Origin: Anaerolineales bacterium HSG25
GTDB taxonomy: Bacteria > Chloroflexota > Anaerolineae > 4572-78 > J111
Reading direction: 5' to 3'
Length of the DNA stretch: 44,406 bases
Assembly: GCA_030377865.1 (NCBI GenBank)
Contig: JAUCGA010000042.1
Coordinates: 1-44,406 of the forward strand
Shown here: one piece after another, positions 8,230 to 17,481 of the stretch
Layout of the letters: each line of letters begins with the position of its first letter
Numbering within the stretch: the first letter of the stretch is position 1
Translations under genes and position numbers: made by a program
Notes under the pieces: model-generated
Seen by the model: the letters and a program-made list of their open reading frames with translations, nothing else
What the model was told of the DNA's origin: nothing
Databases searched by the model: none

Positions 8230-8313
8230 ATGAGCCAGCAGAGAACGGAGGCGTGAAAACGTGAGACGTGATTACTCTCGTTCCCACGCTCCTAACGTTC
8301 TCTGGTGGCTCAT
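8230..8313. repeat. Inverted-repeat element family K
   Basis: Ends ATGAGCCAGCAGAGAACG and CGTTCTCTGGTGGCTCAT are near-perfect reverse complements. The core includes GTGAGACGTGATTAC, similar to other 'tcacg' rich segments near 20570, 31985 and 33115. Confidence 0.75.
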
Positions 8314-8683
8314 TGGATGATATTGATTTTTGTTGCCGAATTATAACCACATGCCGATTATCAGACAACATCAGCCTCCCCCAAATGGGTAAGTGAAATA
8401 TCGCTCGTAGGTGATTGAATACTCCTGATGGGTATGTTATACTAGCAGTCTGTCGGAGAAGTACTTTCTCTCAAAAAGAAAATGAAGTACACTATCGATA
8501 TAGCAATTTAGGCGAAATTTACACTACAGTTACCGGCAATTATGGTACAAATTTTCTCGGTAACTGTGCAAAATTAATAAATCGAGGCAAAGTCGAGTTA
8601 ATACATGTCAATCTTGCATGCGCTTTTTGGTTGGCTTTGCTGGTTTTTTAATGCGAGATTTGCAGTCAAAAATCTACAAATTG

Positions 8684-8692
8684 TGGTATAAT
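8684..8692 (+). promoter_or_regulatory. Extended -10 promoter upstream of the sulfotransferase-methyltransferase gene
   Basis: TGG followed by TATAAT (8687-8692) is a consensus extended -10 element. It would give a 5' leader of about 90-100 bases before the ATG at 8793. Confidence 0.6.
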
Positions 8693-8792
8693 ACTTTTGC
8701 GTAGTGAAAACCGTTGTTTGCGATGATTCGAACTAACAACAAACATGATACAATTTGCCTCAACTATTTTAATCGCTAAACTATGACCCTAA

Positions 8793-11120
8793 ATGAAAGA
8801 TTCACACACATCAATGCCCAATCCCCAATCACCGTTGATTATCACCGGCATGCATCGCTCCGGCACCTCGTTGGTCGCCAGTCTGTTTCATCAAGCTGGC
8901 ATAAACATGGGGTCTGAGTTCGTGCTATCCGGCCAAGGTAATCTCCGAGGCCATTTTGAGGATGCTGATTTTGTTCGGTTTCATCAGCTTATGCTAGAGC
9001 GTCAGGGAGAAAATATCATGGTGCAAACGGCTGATGTGGCAATCTGGTTGCCGGAAGATCAGCAAACGGCTCAAGCTCTTATTGAAGCGCGTCACCACCT
9101 CCCTACTTGGGGCTGGAAAGATCCTCGTGTTTGTTTATTCCTCAAAGAGTGGCATGCCCTCCTTCCCCAAGGAAAGTTTCTATTTCTTTATCGTCACCCG
9201 TTGGAGGTCGTCCTCTCGCTGATACGACGAGGCACGGATTTGGACGCGCTGGCACAACCTTATCTCGCCCTGCAAAGTTGGTATGTTTATAATCAGGCCA
9301 TATATCGGTTTTGTTTAGATTATCCTGAACAAACAATCTTGGTCAACACAGTGGGATTATTAACAAACATTGACCAGTTTGCCGAAATGATTTCGACCCG
9401 ATTTCAGATCAACCTGAATCCAGATATTCTGTCTGCAACCTATCATGAGCAATCGTTCCATCAATTTCCTTATTTATCTCTAGCAAACGATATATTGCAA
9501 CAAATTACTCCTCAGATAATCAATCTGTATGAAAGGTTAGAGGCAATCGCTCATCTAAACCATGCCCCCTCCAATTCTACCACCTCGAGTTTTATCACCA
9601 CTGAAATGGCATCCTCGCCGTTCAACAGTGACTGGTTGACCGACTTCCCATTGTTAATCGAAAACCGAGCCGCCTTGTTCGAACTACTGCTCACTCAGTT
9701 AGCCCCCACTGTCATGACCGAGCGTGTTACCCTGTTGGAACGGGTATTGCGTGAATGGCGATTGAACACGACTCAGTTAACCCATGAGAAGAAAGAAGCT
9801 TGGCAAGCCATTGCCCGACTTTCGGATGAAAAGGACACGCTATGGCAAGAGAAAGAAGAGGCCATTGTCCAATTATCGGATGAAAAGGATACGCTATGGC
9901 AAAAAACAGAACAATTAACGCAAGAGAAAGAAGAGGCATGGCAGGCCATTACCCAACTTTCAGAGGAAAAGGATAAACTATGGCAAAATCTACAACAAAC
10001 CACTCTTGAAAAAAAGCAGTTTATTGCCATTGCACAATCATTGCAAACAGAATTGCAGTTAGAACGAAGGAAAATTTTAAGTCGAGTAGCTCGTAAAGCG
10101 ACCCAACTCGTACAAAGGAAAACCGTTATGACCAAACAGCCTATCAGCGCGGCGCAGGTGTTGCAAGAGATTCAGGCCGAACTCAAACAACCTACCTCGC
10201 AAAGTACCCCCATGCAAAACAGTATCACCCAAACCCGTGACCTGCTGAATCAGTTCCGCTCACAACCTGTTATCGGGTCGTTAAGGGGACTGAAAAAGAC
10301 GATTTACAGCCTCAATCATTCTACTTTTTCGCAACAATATGACATCAACGATGCCTTGTTGGGGTTGATTGAAACATTATCTTATGACCTCAAACAGTAT
10401 CGTCATAGGACTGACAAAAAAATTGCCCAATTAGAGCGTCAGTTGGCTCAAAAAACTCATCCGGTTGACCCCACATCGGCAGATGTGGGCGCGCTTGACG
10501 AAGCCATGCCCACCCAAACTCAAGTGTCTGGACTCGCCAAAATACACACCGCTCCGATTTGGATGACCATGCCGGAACGAGTAGTTTTATACAGTCTGAT
10601 ATATGGCCTCAAACCCCGTTATGTCATGGAAATCGGTACTTTTAAGGGTGGTTCGGCCACGATTATCTGTGGGGCGATGGATGACAACGGCTTTGGCGAG
10701 TTGATTTGTGTCGATCCCAAACCGGCCATCGCTGATGGAACATGGCAAGAAGTCAGCCATCGAGCTACCTTGTTTCAAGGCATGTCCCCTGATATTTTGG
10801 CCGAGGCGGCGCAAGCTGTACCAGAACCTTATGACTTTGTCCTAATTGACGGCGACCATACCTACGATGGTGTGGTCAGAGATATTGAAGGCACGCTTCC
10901 CTTGTTGGCGAATGAAGCTTATCTGCTATTCCACGACTGCCACTATTTTGAGGTTGAGGATGGCATCAATCATTGTCTCAAAAAATATCCGCAGTTGATT
11001 GATTGTGGCCTCATCTCAGCAGAAGGGAATCCACAACAAGAAGAGCCACAATATATCGACGGACGACGAGTGATTTGGGGCGGTTTACGTCTGTTACGTT
11101 GGCTCAAAGATAACTCATGA
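8793..11120 (+). CDS. Sulfotransferase - coiled coil - SAM methyltransferase fusion
   Basis: The 775-residue protein has three parts. The N-terminus (about 1-290) is a sulfotransferase-family P-loop domain: the PAPS-binding loop is GMHRSGTSLVASLF and a second phosphate-binding stretch is FLYRHPLEVVLSLIRR. The middle (about 329-410) is a coiled coil of repeated units such as LSDEKDTLWQ, built from near-repeated DNA. The C-terminus (about 580-775) is a class I methyltransferase of the CmcI/Methyltransf_24 type, with VMEIGTFKGGSA as the SAM loop, then ICVDPK, and FVLIDGDHTYDGVVRDI. By family it would sulfate and methylate a glycan or related acceptor in the cytoplasm. It overlaps the next glycosyltransferase gene by 4 bases (ATGA), so the two are coupled. 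The start has no strong Shine-Dalgarno; a second ATG lies 8 codons downstream. Confidence 0.85.
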   Translation: MKDSHTSMPNPQSPLIITGMHRSGTSLVASLFHQAGINMGSEFVLSGQGNLRGHFEDADFVRFHQLMLERQGENIMVQTADVAIWLPEDQQTAQALIEARHHLPTWGWKDPRVCLFLKEWHALLPQGKFLFLYRHPLEVVLSLIRRGTDLDALAQPYLALQSWYVYNQAIYRFCLDYPEQTILVNTVGLLTNIDQFAEMISTRFQINLNPDILSATYHEQSFHQFPYLSLANDILQQITPQIINLYERLEAIAHLNHAPSNSTTSSFITTEMASSPFNSDWLTDFPLLIENRAALFELLLTQLAPTVMTERVTLLERVLREWRLNTTQLTHEKKEAWQAIARLSDEKDTLWQEKEEAIVQLSDEKDTLWQKTEQLTQEKEEAWQAITQLSEEKDKLWQNLQQTTLEKKQFIAIAQSLQTELQLERRKILSRVARKATQLVQRKTVMTKQPISAAQVLQEIQAELKQPTSQSTPMQNSITQTRDLLNQFRSQPVIGSLRGLKKTIYSLNHSTFSQQYDINDALLGLIETLSYDLKQYRHRTDKKIAQLERQLAQKTHPVDPTSADVGALDEAMPTQTQVSGLAKIHTAPIWMTMPERVVLYSLIYGLKPRYVMEIGTFKGGSATIICGAMDDNGFGELICVDPKPAIADGTWQEVSHRATLFQGMSPDILAEAAQAVPEPYDFVLIDGDHTYDGVVRDIEGTLPLLANEAYLLFHDCHYFEVEDGINHCLKKYPQLIDCGLISAEGNPQQEEPQYIDGRRVIWGGLRLLRWLKDNS

Positions 11121-13399
11121 CCGAACTAACGATTTCAATTGTCATCAACACCTGCGACCGAGCTGACCCACTCCGCACACTACTGCATGCTCTCAATCAG
11201 CAAACCTATCCCAACTTTGAGGTACTGGTCGTCGTTGGCCCAACCCGTGACGATTCAGTTGCGGTGGTCGGCGAATTTGGCGAGCGTGTCGTTTTAGTGC
11301 GTTGTCCAAAGTATAATCTGTCGATGTCGCGCAACATGGGCATCGCCGCCGCGACGGGTGATATTATCGCCTTTATCGACGATGACGCAGTGCCATGCTC
11401 AACATGGCTGGCCCAAATGGTCGATATTTTTCAAGACCCAAAAATCGCCGGAACGGGTGGGCGGGTTTATAATGTACATCCCGGTTCTGGTCAACTTCAG
11501 TTTCGATATGGCATATTTTCTCTATTTGCCGAGGATGCCGATGTGCGCCCCTCTCCGTCTACTCCCCTACCGACAGATACCCCTGCCGATCAATGGTTTC
11601 CTCGTTTGATGGGTGCAAACATGGCCTATCGACGGTTGGCCTTGGCCTCTGTCGGAGGCTTTGATGAACGCTTCCCCTATCTGTTTGAAGAGCCGGATAT
11701 CGCCATTCGGTTGGCACAGGTCGGCTACCGTCTCCATCATTCTGATGAAATGCCGGTCTATCATGCCCCGGCCAGTAGTCGCAATCGGGAGATGTTCACC
11801 ATGAACATCAACTGGTATCTGTGGATGCGAGGGATTATCTACTTTACCTTGAAACATGCTGAACCTGTGGTGGGGAAACGACGCGCCCTCAACCAAGCCA
11901 TCAATCATGCTCTTGATTTTTTCAAGCGAATCCGCACCCATCATGCCGATGGCTCGCTCTCGGATGAGTTGTACGAGCAAGCCAAACGGCAGTTGTGGCA
12001 AGGCATCCAGTGGGGTTTTCGCACCGGACTATTTCGGCCTCGTCTGTTAGCCCCTAATCTGGTCAAACCAAAACGGTTATTACAGCCTTTTTTGACTAAA
12101 AACTCTTCACATGTGCCTCATATTTTACCTCTGCCCCCTTTAGCTCAACAACCAATAAAACCCATGAACCAACCACCATTACGAATCTGTTTGTTAAGCA
12201 CCAACTATCCTCCGTCTAACACCGAAGGAGTTGCTCGTCTGACGCACCTCATGGCACAAGGGTTATCAGAATTGGGGCATGAAATTCACGTTATCACCGA
12301 GGGGCAGGCTAACTATACTACCGTTTACGATGGAGCTTACGTCCATCAAATAAAAACCGGCCATACTCGTTACAATCATTTCGCCAAAAATGGCTATCCG
12401 AACTTGTACTGGTCACTGAATCGCAGTCAGGCCATGTACGAAAAACTGGTCTCTTTGCGCCAAAATCATAACATCCAGCTTGCCGATTCGACTGTCTGGC
12501 TGTTGGATGGGTTGGTCACGTCCACCGCGGGCGATATTCCGTTGGCAGTACGGCTGGTCACATCGGCTCGCCAAATCGCCAAGATTAGTCAACCGACCCA
12601 ACCTATCGACGCGGAATCGCAGTTGATTGGTGAGTTGGAGGCGAAACTGTTACACCAGAGTCAGGGACTCATCCCGATTAGTGGTGCAATCCAAGAAAGT
12701 TACGCCGATTTGTATCAGGTTGATTTTGCCACTCGGCCTCATCAGTTGATCCATGCTGGTATCAAGCCCCTGCCTAACGAGGAAGTATACCCATTAGATG
12801 GTCAATCTAAGGATGAGCCGATTGTATTGTATGTGGGGCGTTTGGAGCGACGCAAGGGACTGCCCGACCTGTTAGCGGCGATTCCGCATGTATTACAACA
12901 GTTTCCAAAAGCGCAGTTTTGGCTGGCTGGTAGCGATAACAGCACTAATGATGGTTTTGCCGAGCAGTATCAGGCCAGTTATCCCGACTATTTTCGACGA
13001 ACCTATCCCCAACATGTGGATCAAGTTCGCTTTTTAGGGTATGTGCCAGATAACAAACTGGATTTGTTGTACCAAGTTTGTGACCTGTTTGTTGCCCCCT
13101 CCCTATTTGAATCATTTGGACTGATATTTTTAGAGGCCATGAACCATGCTCGCCCAACGATTGGCTGTAACGTGGGCGGCCCGACTGAAATCGTTTTACA
13201 TGGCGAAACTGGTCTGCTCGTCCCCCCCCAATCACCCGGAGCCTTAGCCGGAGCTATCATCCGTTTGCTCGGTGAACCAAAAACCCGCCGAGTCATGGGA
13301 CTCGCCGGGCGGGAGCGACTGCTCAATCAGTTTACCTATCTCAAGATGGCCGAGCAGTACGCCCAATTTTATCGGAGTTTAATCAAAGGAGTGCAATAG
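11117..13399 (+). CDS. GT2-GT4 double glycosyltransferase
   Basis: The 760-residue protein joins two glycosyltransferases. Residues 1 to about 290 are a GT-A fold GT2 domain (ISIVINTCDRADPLRTLLHAL; acidic motif FIDDDAVP; later FDERFPYLFEEPDIAIRL). Residues from about 354 are a GT-B fold GT4 domain (RICLLSTNYPPSNTEGVARL at its start; LYVGRLERRKGLPDLLAAIP; SLFESFGLIFLEAMNHARP with the conserved Glu; GGPTEIVLHGETGLLVPP). A protein of this kind would add two sugars to a growing glycan. The ATG overlaps the stop of the fusion upstream, so both are made from one mRNA. The stop codon overlaps a strong hairpin that may end the transcript. Confidence 0.9.
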   Translation: MTELTISIVINTCDRADPLRTLLHALNQQTYPNFEVLVVVGPTRDDSVAVVGEFGERVVLVRCPKYNLSMSRNMGIAAATGDIIAFIDDDAVPCSTWLAQMVDIFQDPKIAGTGGRVYNVHPGSGQLQFRYGIFSLFAEDADVRPSPSTPLPTDTPADQWFPRLMGANMAYRRLALASVGGFDERFPYLFEEPDIAIRLAQVGYRLHHSDEMPVYHAPASSRNREMFTMNINWYLWMRGIIYFTLKHAEPVVGKRRALNQAINHALDFFKRIRTHHADGSLSDELYEQAKRQLWQGIQWGFRTGLFRPRLLAPNLVKPKRLLQPFLTKNSSHVPHILPLPPLAQQPIKPMNQPPLRICLLSTNYPPSNTEGVARLTHLMAQGLSELGHEIHVITEGQANYTTVYDGAYVHQIKTGHTRYNHFAKNGYPNLYWSLNRSQAMYEKLVSLRQNHNIQLADSTVWLLDGLVTSTAGDIPLAVRLVTSARQIAKISQPTQPIDAESQLIGELEAKLLHQSQGLIPISGAIQESYADLYQVDFATRPHQLIHAGIKPLPNEEVYPLDGQSKDEPIVLYVGRLERRKGLPDLLAAIPHVLQQFPKAQFWLAGSDNSTNDGFAEQYQASYPDYFRRTYPQHVDQVRFLGYVPDNKLDLLYQVCDLFVAPSLFESFGLIFLEAMNHARPTIGCNVGGPTEIVLHGETGLLVPPQSPGALAGAIIRLLGEPKTRRVMGLAGRERLLNQFTYLKMAEQYAQFYRSLIKGVQ

Positions 13400-13436
13400 C
13401 TTTCAGCTATTGCCAGCAAGCTGAAGCTATTGCACT
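13390..13436. terminator. Hairpin at the end of the glycosyltransferase gene
   Basis: AGTGCAATAGCT and AGCTATTGCACT form the outer stem of a long imperfect hairpin that contains the gene's TAG stop. Only a weak T-rich stretch follows, so it may be an mRNA-end stabiliser rather than a full intrinsic terminator. Confidence 0.5.
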
Positions 13437-13477
13437 TCTTTGAACTGGGCGCATAGAGTAGTTGGCGAAGGTGCAGA

Positions 13478-13592
13478 ATATGACCGCTAATCCAGTTGAC
13501 GCGAATGAGTCACCTCTGACAACAGACCTCTTTTTGGCTCAAAATTCATCCTGTGAGTGACAATTCGCGGGCTTTTTGATTGGCGGTCATAT
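13478..13592. repeat. Inverted-repeat element family L
   Basis: ATATGACCGC and GCGGTCATAT are perfect inverted ends. Imperfect pairing continues inward (GCGAATGAGTCAC against GTGAGTGACAATTCGC). It lies between the convergent glycosyltransferase and beta-helix genes. Confidence 0.75.
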
Positions 13593-13627
13593 CCCCCAAC
13601 CGTTACATGCGCCCTTTTTGAACTTTC

Positions 13628-15925
13628 CTAATTATTTACCACCAGTGGCAGATATATTTGAAGCGGATTAAGCACAAAACCACTACTCGAAGCAATGTCG
13701 ATTGATTCCCCACTGTCATAGGTGATGGCAAGTCTGCTGTTTGCAATGGAGGTCGGCGTTGTGAAATCGATTGGAATCGTGAGCGCAAGAGCATAGCCGA
13801 TTGTCACCTCACCATTAACCGGAATATCTCCTTGCCAACTGACCGTGTTATTGGCAACCGTACAATTTCCGCTACTACAGGTTGGATTGCCAACAATTGC
13901 CGCGGTTATGCCTTCGAGCAAGGTTGGGAAAGGATCACTCACAGTTACGTCTGTAGCCGCTACCTTTCCGGTGTTTTTCAAGGTGAGGTTATAGTTAATC
14001 GTATTGTTTGCCTGCGTAATTCCTCCTGGAGTAGAGGATTTTGTCGAATTGCTCAGATCAGGGCTGGCCTGATAATATTCATCCGCGCCAATATCGGCAC
14101 TGCTACCGTTGGGTCGAGTTTCGGAATCAATATCGGTGCCGGTGCTACTACCAGAGGCTTTATTTACCGCTGCCGAACTACTTTGAATATGATAGTCGTA
14201 GGTAGGTGCATTGGGACTGACAAAAGCTGGATCGCCCGTCAACTCATTGTTCGAGGTTAGGCTTCCAGCAGGTGATCCCGGCTGAGAAGCGTAATCCTTG
14301 CCGCTTTCATTATCCTTATTGTTGTTGAAGAATAGAACATAGTTCAAGGTTAGGCTATCACCCGTTGTTTGAGCAATCAACGGAGCGCGGGGATTATTAT
14401 AACTATCGCTGCCTTTATGATCAGAGACGATACTGTAGCTAATGTTGGTTACACTTGTTTCCAAATTATGTAGACCAACCAAGGCCGCTCCTTGCATGGT
14501 GTTCAAAACAGTGTTGCCCGACATGGTGACATGGTTCAGAGTGAGCGTCGTGTCTTGGCTAAAAACAGCGCCACCACCGCCATACGTGTTAGTTCCACCC
14601 GTCACGGTATTATTCGACATGATTAGGTTCGTTCCTGTCACCTTGCTATCTCGTCCGCCATAGTTTGGATCAATACGGGTAAAATAGAGCGCGCCGCCTC
14701 CGGCCGGGCCATTCGTTGCCCCCGTTCCACTACTGCTGGTATTGTTGACCATAATCAATTGGTTTAGGCTGAGGGTACTGTCGGTAGCCATAATCGCGCC
14801 ACCACCGCCAACGCCACCAGTACCGGCTGACGAGGCTCCACCGGTGACTTGATTATCTTTGAACATGCCACCGGTTATCGTCACCGTATCGGTATTTAGC
14901 TCAAAGAAGAGACCACCACCATTGGCCGCGCCTCCCTGCTGAGAGCCACCTCCGGCCACAACGGTATTGCCTGTCGCGGTGATGTTCTCAAGTTCTGCCC
15001 GACAAAGTTGAATCGCCGCCCCGCCACCCAGTGCATCAGCCAAGCCGTTGCCAACCCCTGTACCACCTAAACCAGCCGTGACGCTGTTATTGGTGAAGGT
15101 CACATTTTTGGCGGTCAGTTTTGTGCCATCTTGTCCCTCTGTCGTGAATCCGCCAGAGATGAAAAATCCACCGCCCAAGGCTTGGCTACCACGAGTGTTG
15201 TCAGCCGCGTTGCCACCTTGAACCGAGTTCCCCTCAAAAGTGACATCTTCTAATGTAGCCGAACATCGGAAATAAAAGGACGCACCGCCTCCCGTGACCG
15301 CTTTTTCGGTGTTGCTAGTGATGGCAACCTTGTTGTTTTTGAATATGACATTATTGATAAACAGGTTGATAAAGTTGGGGGTATTGGGGTTATCGTTTCG
15401 ACATAACAACCCTCCGCCTGAAAACTCACCCGTATTCGGAATCGGTATAGTCTCGTTGACCAACCCGTTCTGAATCGTCAACCCGTTGAGGATAATTTGG
15501 GGTGTATCAACACTCAAAATACGAATGACTCGACGGCTATTTTGACCATCAAGCATCGTTTTTGTTTCGTCAGTGTCAGCCGTATTCCAATTACCAGCAC
15601 TATAACCACCACTCAACGTCAGATTTTTACCTTGTCCGGCGGTTGTATTGCTAATATCAACCACCGCACTACCAGTACCCGTATACGTCCCCTGAGCAAT
15701 CCGAATCTCATCACCAGAGGTGGCGTTGTCAACCGCTTGCTGAATCGTCTTACATGGACTCACCACCGCGCCACAACTCGCCGAATCGGCCCCACTGGCT
15801 CCATCAACCCGCACAATACCCGTTCCAGATTGGGCCATAGCAAATGGTGACTGACTCTCGTTCAGTTGTAAACAGGTTAAAACAACGGTGACAATCAAAA
15901 AAGCTCGCAAAATTATATTGTTCAT
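13628..15925 (-). CDS. Secreted beta-helix surface protein with DUF11 domain
   Basis: AAGGAGAT 7 bases upstream and a following signal sequence (MNNIILRAFLIVTVVLTCLQ) fix the start at 15925, not the longer frame start at 16000. The 765-residue protein has an N-terminal GADSASCGAVVSPCKTIQQA segment typical of extracellular 'parallel beta-helix' proteins. Many Asn/Gly/Thr-rich strands follow (NNTVTGGTNTYGGGGAVF...), then an anchor-Q-like segment ending PNGSSADIGADEYY, then a DUF11 adhesive-type repeat (INYNLTLKNTGKVAATDV). The C-terminal tail is LQIYLPLVVNN, a tail often seen on Chloroflexota secreted proteins. It is exported and likely part of the cell surface or sheath; the helix could be a polysaccharide-binding or lyase fold, but no catalytic residues are recognisable. 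Confidence 0.85.
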   Translation of the reverse strand: MNNIILRAFLIVTVVLTCLQLNESQSPFAMAQSGTGIVRVDGASGADSASCGAVVSPCKTIQQAVDNATSGDEIRIAQGTYTGTGSAVVDISNTTAGQGKNLTLSGGYSAGNWNTADTDETKTMLDGQNSRRVIRILSVDTPQIILNGLTIQNGLVNETIPIPNTGEFSGGGLLCRNDNPNTPNFINLFINNVIFKNNKVAITSNTEKAVTGGGASFYFRCSATLEDVTFEGNSVQGGNAADNTRGSQALGGGFFISGGFTTEGQDGTKLTAKNVTFTNNSVTAGLGGTGVGNGLADALGGGAAIQLCRAELENITATGNTVVAGGGSQQGGAANGGGLFFELNTDTVTITGGMFKDNQVTGGASSAGTGGVGGGGAIMATDSTLSLNQLIMVNNTSSSGTGATNGPAGGGALYFTRIDPNYGGRDSKVTGTNLIMSNNTVTGGTNTYGGGGAVFSQDTTLTLNHVTMSGNTVLNTMQGAALVGLHNLETSVTNISYSIVSDHKGSDSYNNPRAPLIAQTTGDSLTLNYVLFFNNNKDNESGKDYASQPGSPAGSLTSNNELTGDPAFVSPNAPTYDYHIQSSSAAVNKASGSSTGTDIDSETRPNGSSADIGADEYYQASPDLSNSTKSSTPGGITQANNTINYNLTLKNTGKVAATDVTVSDPFPTLLEGITAAIVGNPTCSSGNCTVANNTVSWQGDIPVNGEVTIGYALALTIPIDFTTPTSIANSRLAITYDSGESIDIASSSGFVLNPLQIYLPLVVNN

Positions 15926-16073
15926 TGTAAATCTCCTTGTGTAAATTGTGATAATTTTATGAGAAAAACCCTCGTGATACTCTATTAGAAATTCGTTCAC
16001 AAATCAAACCTCCGTCCGACTACCATCACCCACCACCAACTCTAGCCCCGCGCCGTGGAGACTGGGTGGAAAA

Positions 16074-16103
16074 TTTGGTAATTATAATTTAATTTGATAT
16101 AAT
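16074..16103 (+). promoter_or_regulatory. Promoter candidate upstream of the uronic acid cassette
   Basis: TTTGGT (16074-16079) and TATAAT (16098-16103) are separated by 18 bases. It would drive the wlbA-wlbB-wlbC cassette with a leader of about 280 bases. Confidence 0.5.
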
Positions 16104-16170
16104 CACGCAAAATTTATGGATAGCGGCATTGATTCAAGATTGCTTCGCACCCCACTGTTGCCAGTAACTG

Positions 16171-16287
16171 TTGGCAGTGGTAGAGCTAAAACAGGCCATT
16201 TCTGAAGAACCAGAATCAAAGCCTCTGGTTAACCGAGTCACTCGGTTAGCTCAACAGTACGAGTTGATTGAGATGTTGGATGAGTAA
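16171..16287 (+). pseudogene. Short C-terminal gene fragment
   Basis: A frame with no proper start encodes LAVVELKQAISEEPESKP followed by LVNRVTRLAQQYELIEMLDE and a stop. The composition is protein-like and helical. It looks like the 3' end of a lost gene; the family is not recognised. Confidence 0.3.
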
Positions 16288-16389
16288 GGTAGTAGATATT
16301 CTACTTTGTAGAATTTGCTTCTATGGCAAAAACCAGTAAAATTCAGAGGCTGAATTTAGCAAGAATCAAAACAAAATGGGAAAAATATT

Positions 16390-17382
16390 ATGACAAATAT
16401 CGCAGTAGTAGGCTGTGGCAATTGGGGAAAAAACCTCGTTAGAAATATGAACAATTTAGGTGCCTTGCGGGCAGTTGTTGATGAGACCGAGTCCGGACGC
16501 AAGTTAGCGTCCGAATTAGCTCCTACCGCTAAAATAACCGCAAATTTAGAGGATGTTTTGGCTGATGATCAGATAGATGGGGTAGTAGTCGCCACTCCGG
16601 CTGAGACACACTTTCGCGTTACAAAACAGGCTTTAGAAGCGAACAAAGACGTGTTTTGCGAAAAACCGTTAGCTCTCCAGTACAAAAAAGGCCAAGAACT
16701 ACTGCAAATCGCTGAATCCAGAAACAAAATATTGATGGTCGGTCATCTACTCGAATACCATCCGGCGGTTCAAAAACTGACCGAGATGTGTCATCAAGGC
16801 GACTTAGGCAAAATCTTCTATGTCTACTCCAATCGTCTTAATTTGGGTAAAATTCGACGAGAGGAAAATATCCTGTGGTCGTTTGCTCCGCATGATATTG
16901 CCATTATTTTACGACTGATGGGAATGATGCCTTATGAGGTGATTGCGACAGGCGGAGCATATCTGCAACCCAACATTGCCGATACGACCATCACTCAGTT
17001 TTTATTTCCCAACGGAGTCCGGGCGCACATCTTTGTTTCTTGGTTGCATCCTTTCAAGGAACAACGTTTTGTCGTGGTGGGTGAGAAAAATATCGTCAGC
17101 TTTGACGATGTAAACAAAAAACTGGTACTCCATCATCAACACGTAAATTTTGACATTGACCGAGCGCCAATTCCTGTACGAGGTGAGGGTGAAAATATAG
17201 AATACCCTACCGCCGAGCCACTTCGAGCCGAATGTCAGGCATTTTTAGATGCGATTGCTACTCGAAAACAGCCTCTAACCGACGGTAAGAGTGCCTTGCA
17301 AGTGTTACAACTTCTGCAAGCCGCCCAACGCTCATTAATCACCAATGGCAAGGCTGTATCTGTGCTAGAGGAGATATCATAA
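16390..17382 (+). CDS. wlbA: Gfo/Idh/MocA dehydrogenase, WlbA/WbpB-like
   Basis: The 330-residue NAD-dependent oxidoreductase has an N-terminal Rossmann motif (VVGCGNWGKN), the conserved EKPLAL motif that carries the catalytic-site lysine, and a C-terminal alpha/beta domain with SFAPHDIAIILRLMG. In known WlbA/WbpB pathways it oxidises C3 of UDP-GlcNAcA to the 3-keto sugar. The assignment to that substrate comes mostly from context, because an acetyltransferase and an aminotransferase of the same pathway follow. Length is typical. A weak GGGAAAAA purine stretch precedes the ATG. A repeat element starts two bases after the stop. Confidence 0.8.
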   Translation: MTNIAVVGCGNWGKNLVRNMNNLGALRAVVDETESGRKLASELAPTAKITANLEDVLADDQIDGVVVATPAETHFRVTKQALEANKDVFCEKPLALQYKKGQELLQIAESRNKILMVGHLLEYHPAVQKLTEMCHQGDLGKIFYVYSNRLNLGKIRREENILWSFAPHDIAIILRLMGMMPYEVIATGGAYLQPNIADTTITQFLFPNGVRAHIFVSWLHPFKEQRFVVVGEKNIVSFDDVNKKLVLHHQHVNFDIDRAPIPVRGEGENIEYPTAEPLRAECQAFLDAIATRKQPLTDGKSALQVLQLLQAAQRSLITNGKAVSVLEEIS

Positions 17383-17384
17383 GT

Positions 17385-17462
17385 GTCAACATAACGTTTG
17401 TAGTAGGCGATTTATCGCCTTCTGAGGCACTAAAGTGCCTACTACGAACTTCTTAAGTTGAC
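17385..17462. repeat. Inverted-repeat element family A, copy 2
   Basis: The same 78-bp element as 2741-2818, in reverse orientation, lies between wlbA and wlbB with ends GTCAAC / GTTGAC. It begins two bases after the wlbA stop and leaves the wlbB ribosome binding site intact. Confidence 0.85.
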
Positions 17463-17481
17463 GATTATGGAGGAGATATAG

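Larger units (their letters stand above)
8213..8792. other. Intergenic stretch: family K element, stem-loop and promoter
   Basis: This divergent gap holds the K inverted-repeat element (8230-8313), a 10-bp stem ACAGTTACCG / CGGTAACTGT (8526-8535 and 8558-8567), and an extended -10 promoter near 8684. A 17-base string at 8694-8710 (CTTTTGCGTAGTGAAAA) recurs exactly at 30034-30050. No convincing gene is seen; a 78-codon frame at 8415-8651 lacks support. Confidence 0.7.
15926..16389. other. Divergent intergenic stretch with promoter and a gene fragment
   Basis: This gap holds a plus-strand promoter candidate (16074-16103) and a 39-codon open fragment at about 16171-16287. The rest of the stretch shows nothing I can name. 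Confidence 0.6.

Noticed and set aside
8415..8651. 78-codon open frame on the plus strand
   Set aside because: No ribosome binding site, composition unlike a protein, and it spans a promoter and a stem-loop region.
9727..10135. Two antisense frames (70 and 120 codons) inside the sulfotransferase-methyltransferase gene
   Set aside because: They mirror the repeated coiled-coil codons and have no independent support.
13628..16000. Longer start of the beta-helix protein at 16000
   Set aside because: The internal ATG at 15925 has a good ribosome binding site and is followed directly by a signal peptide.
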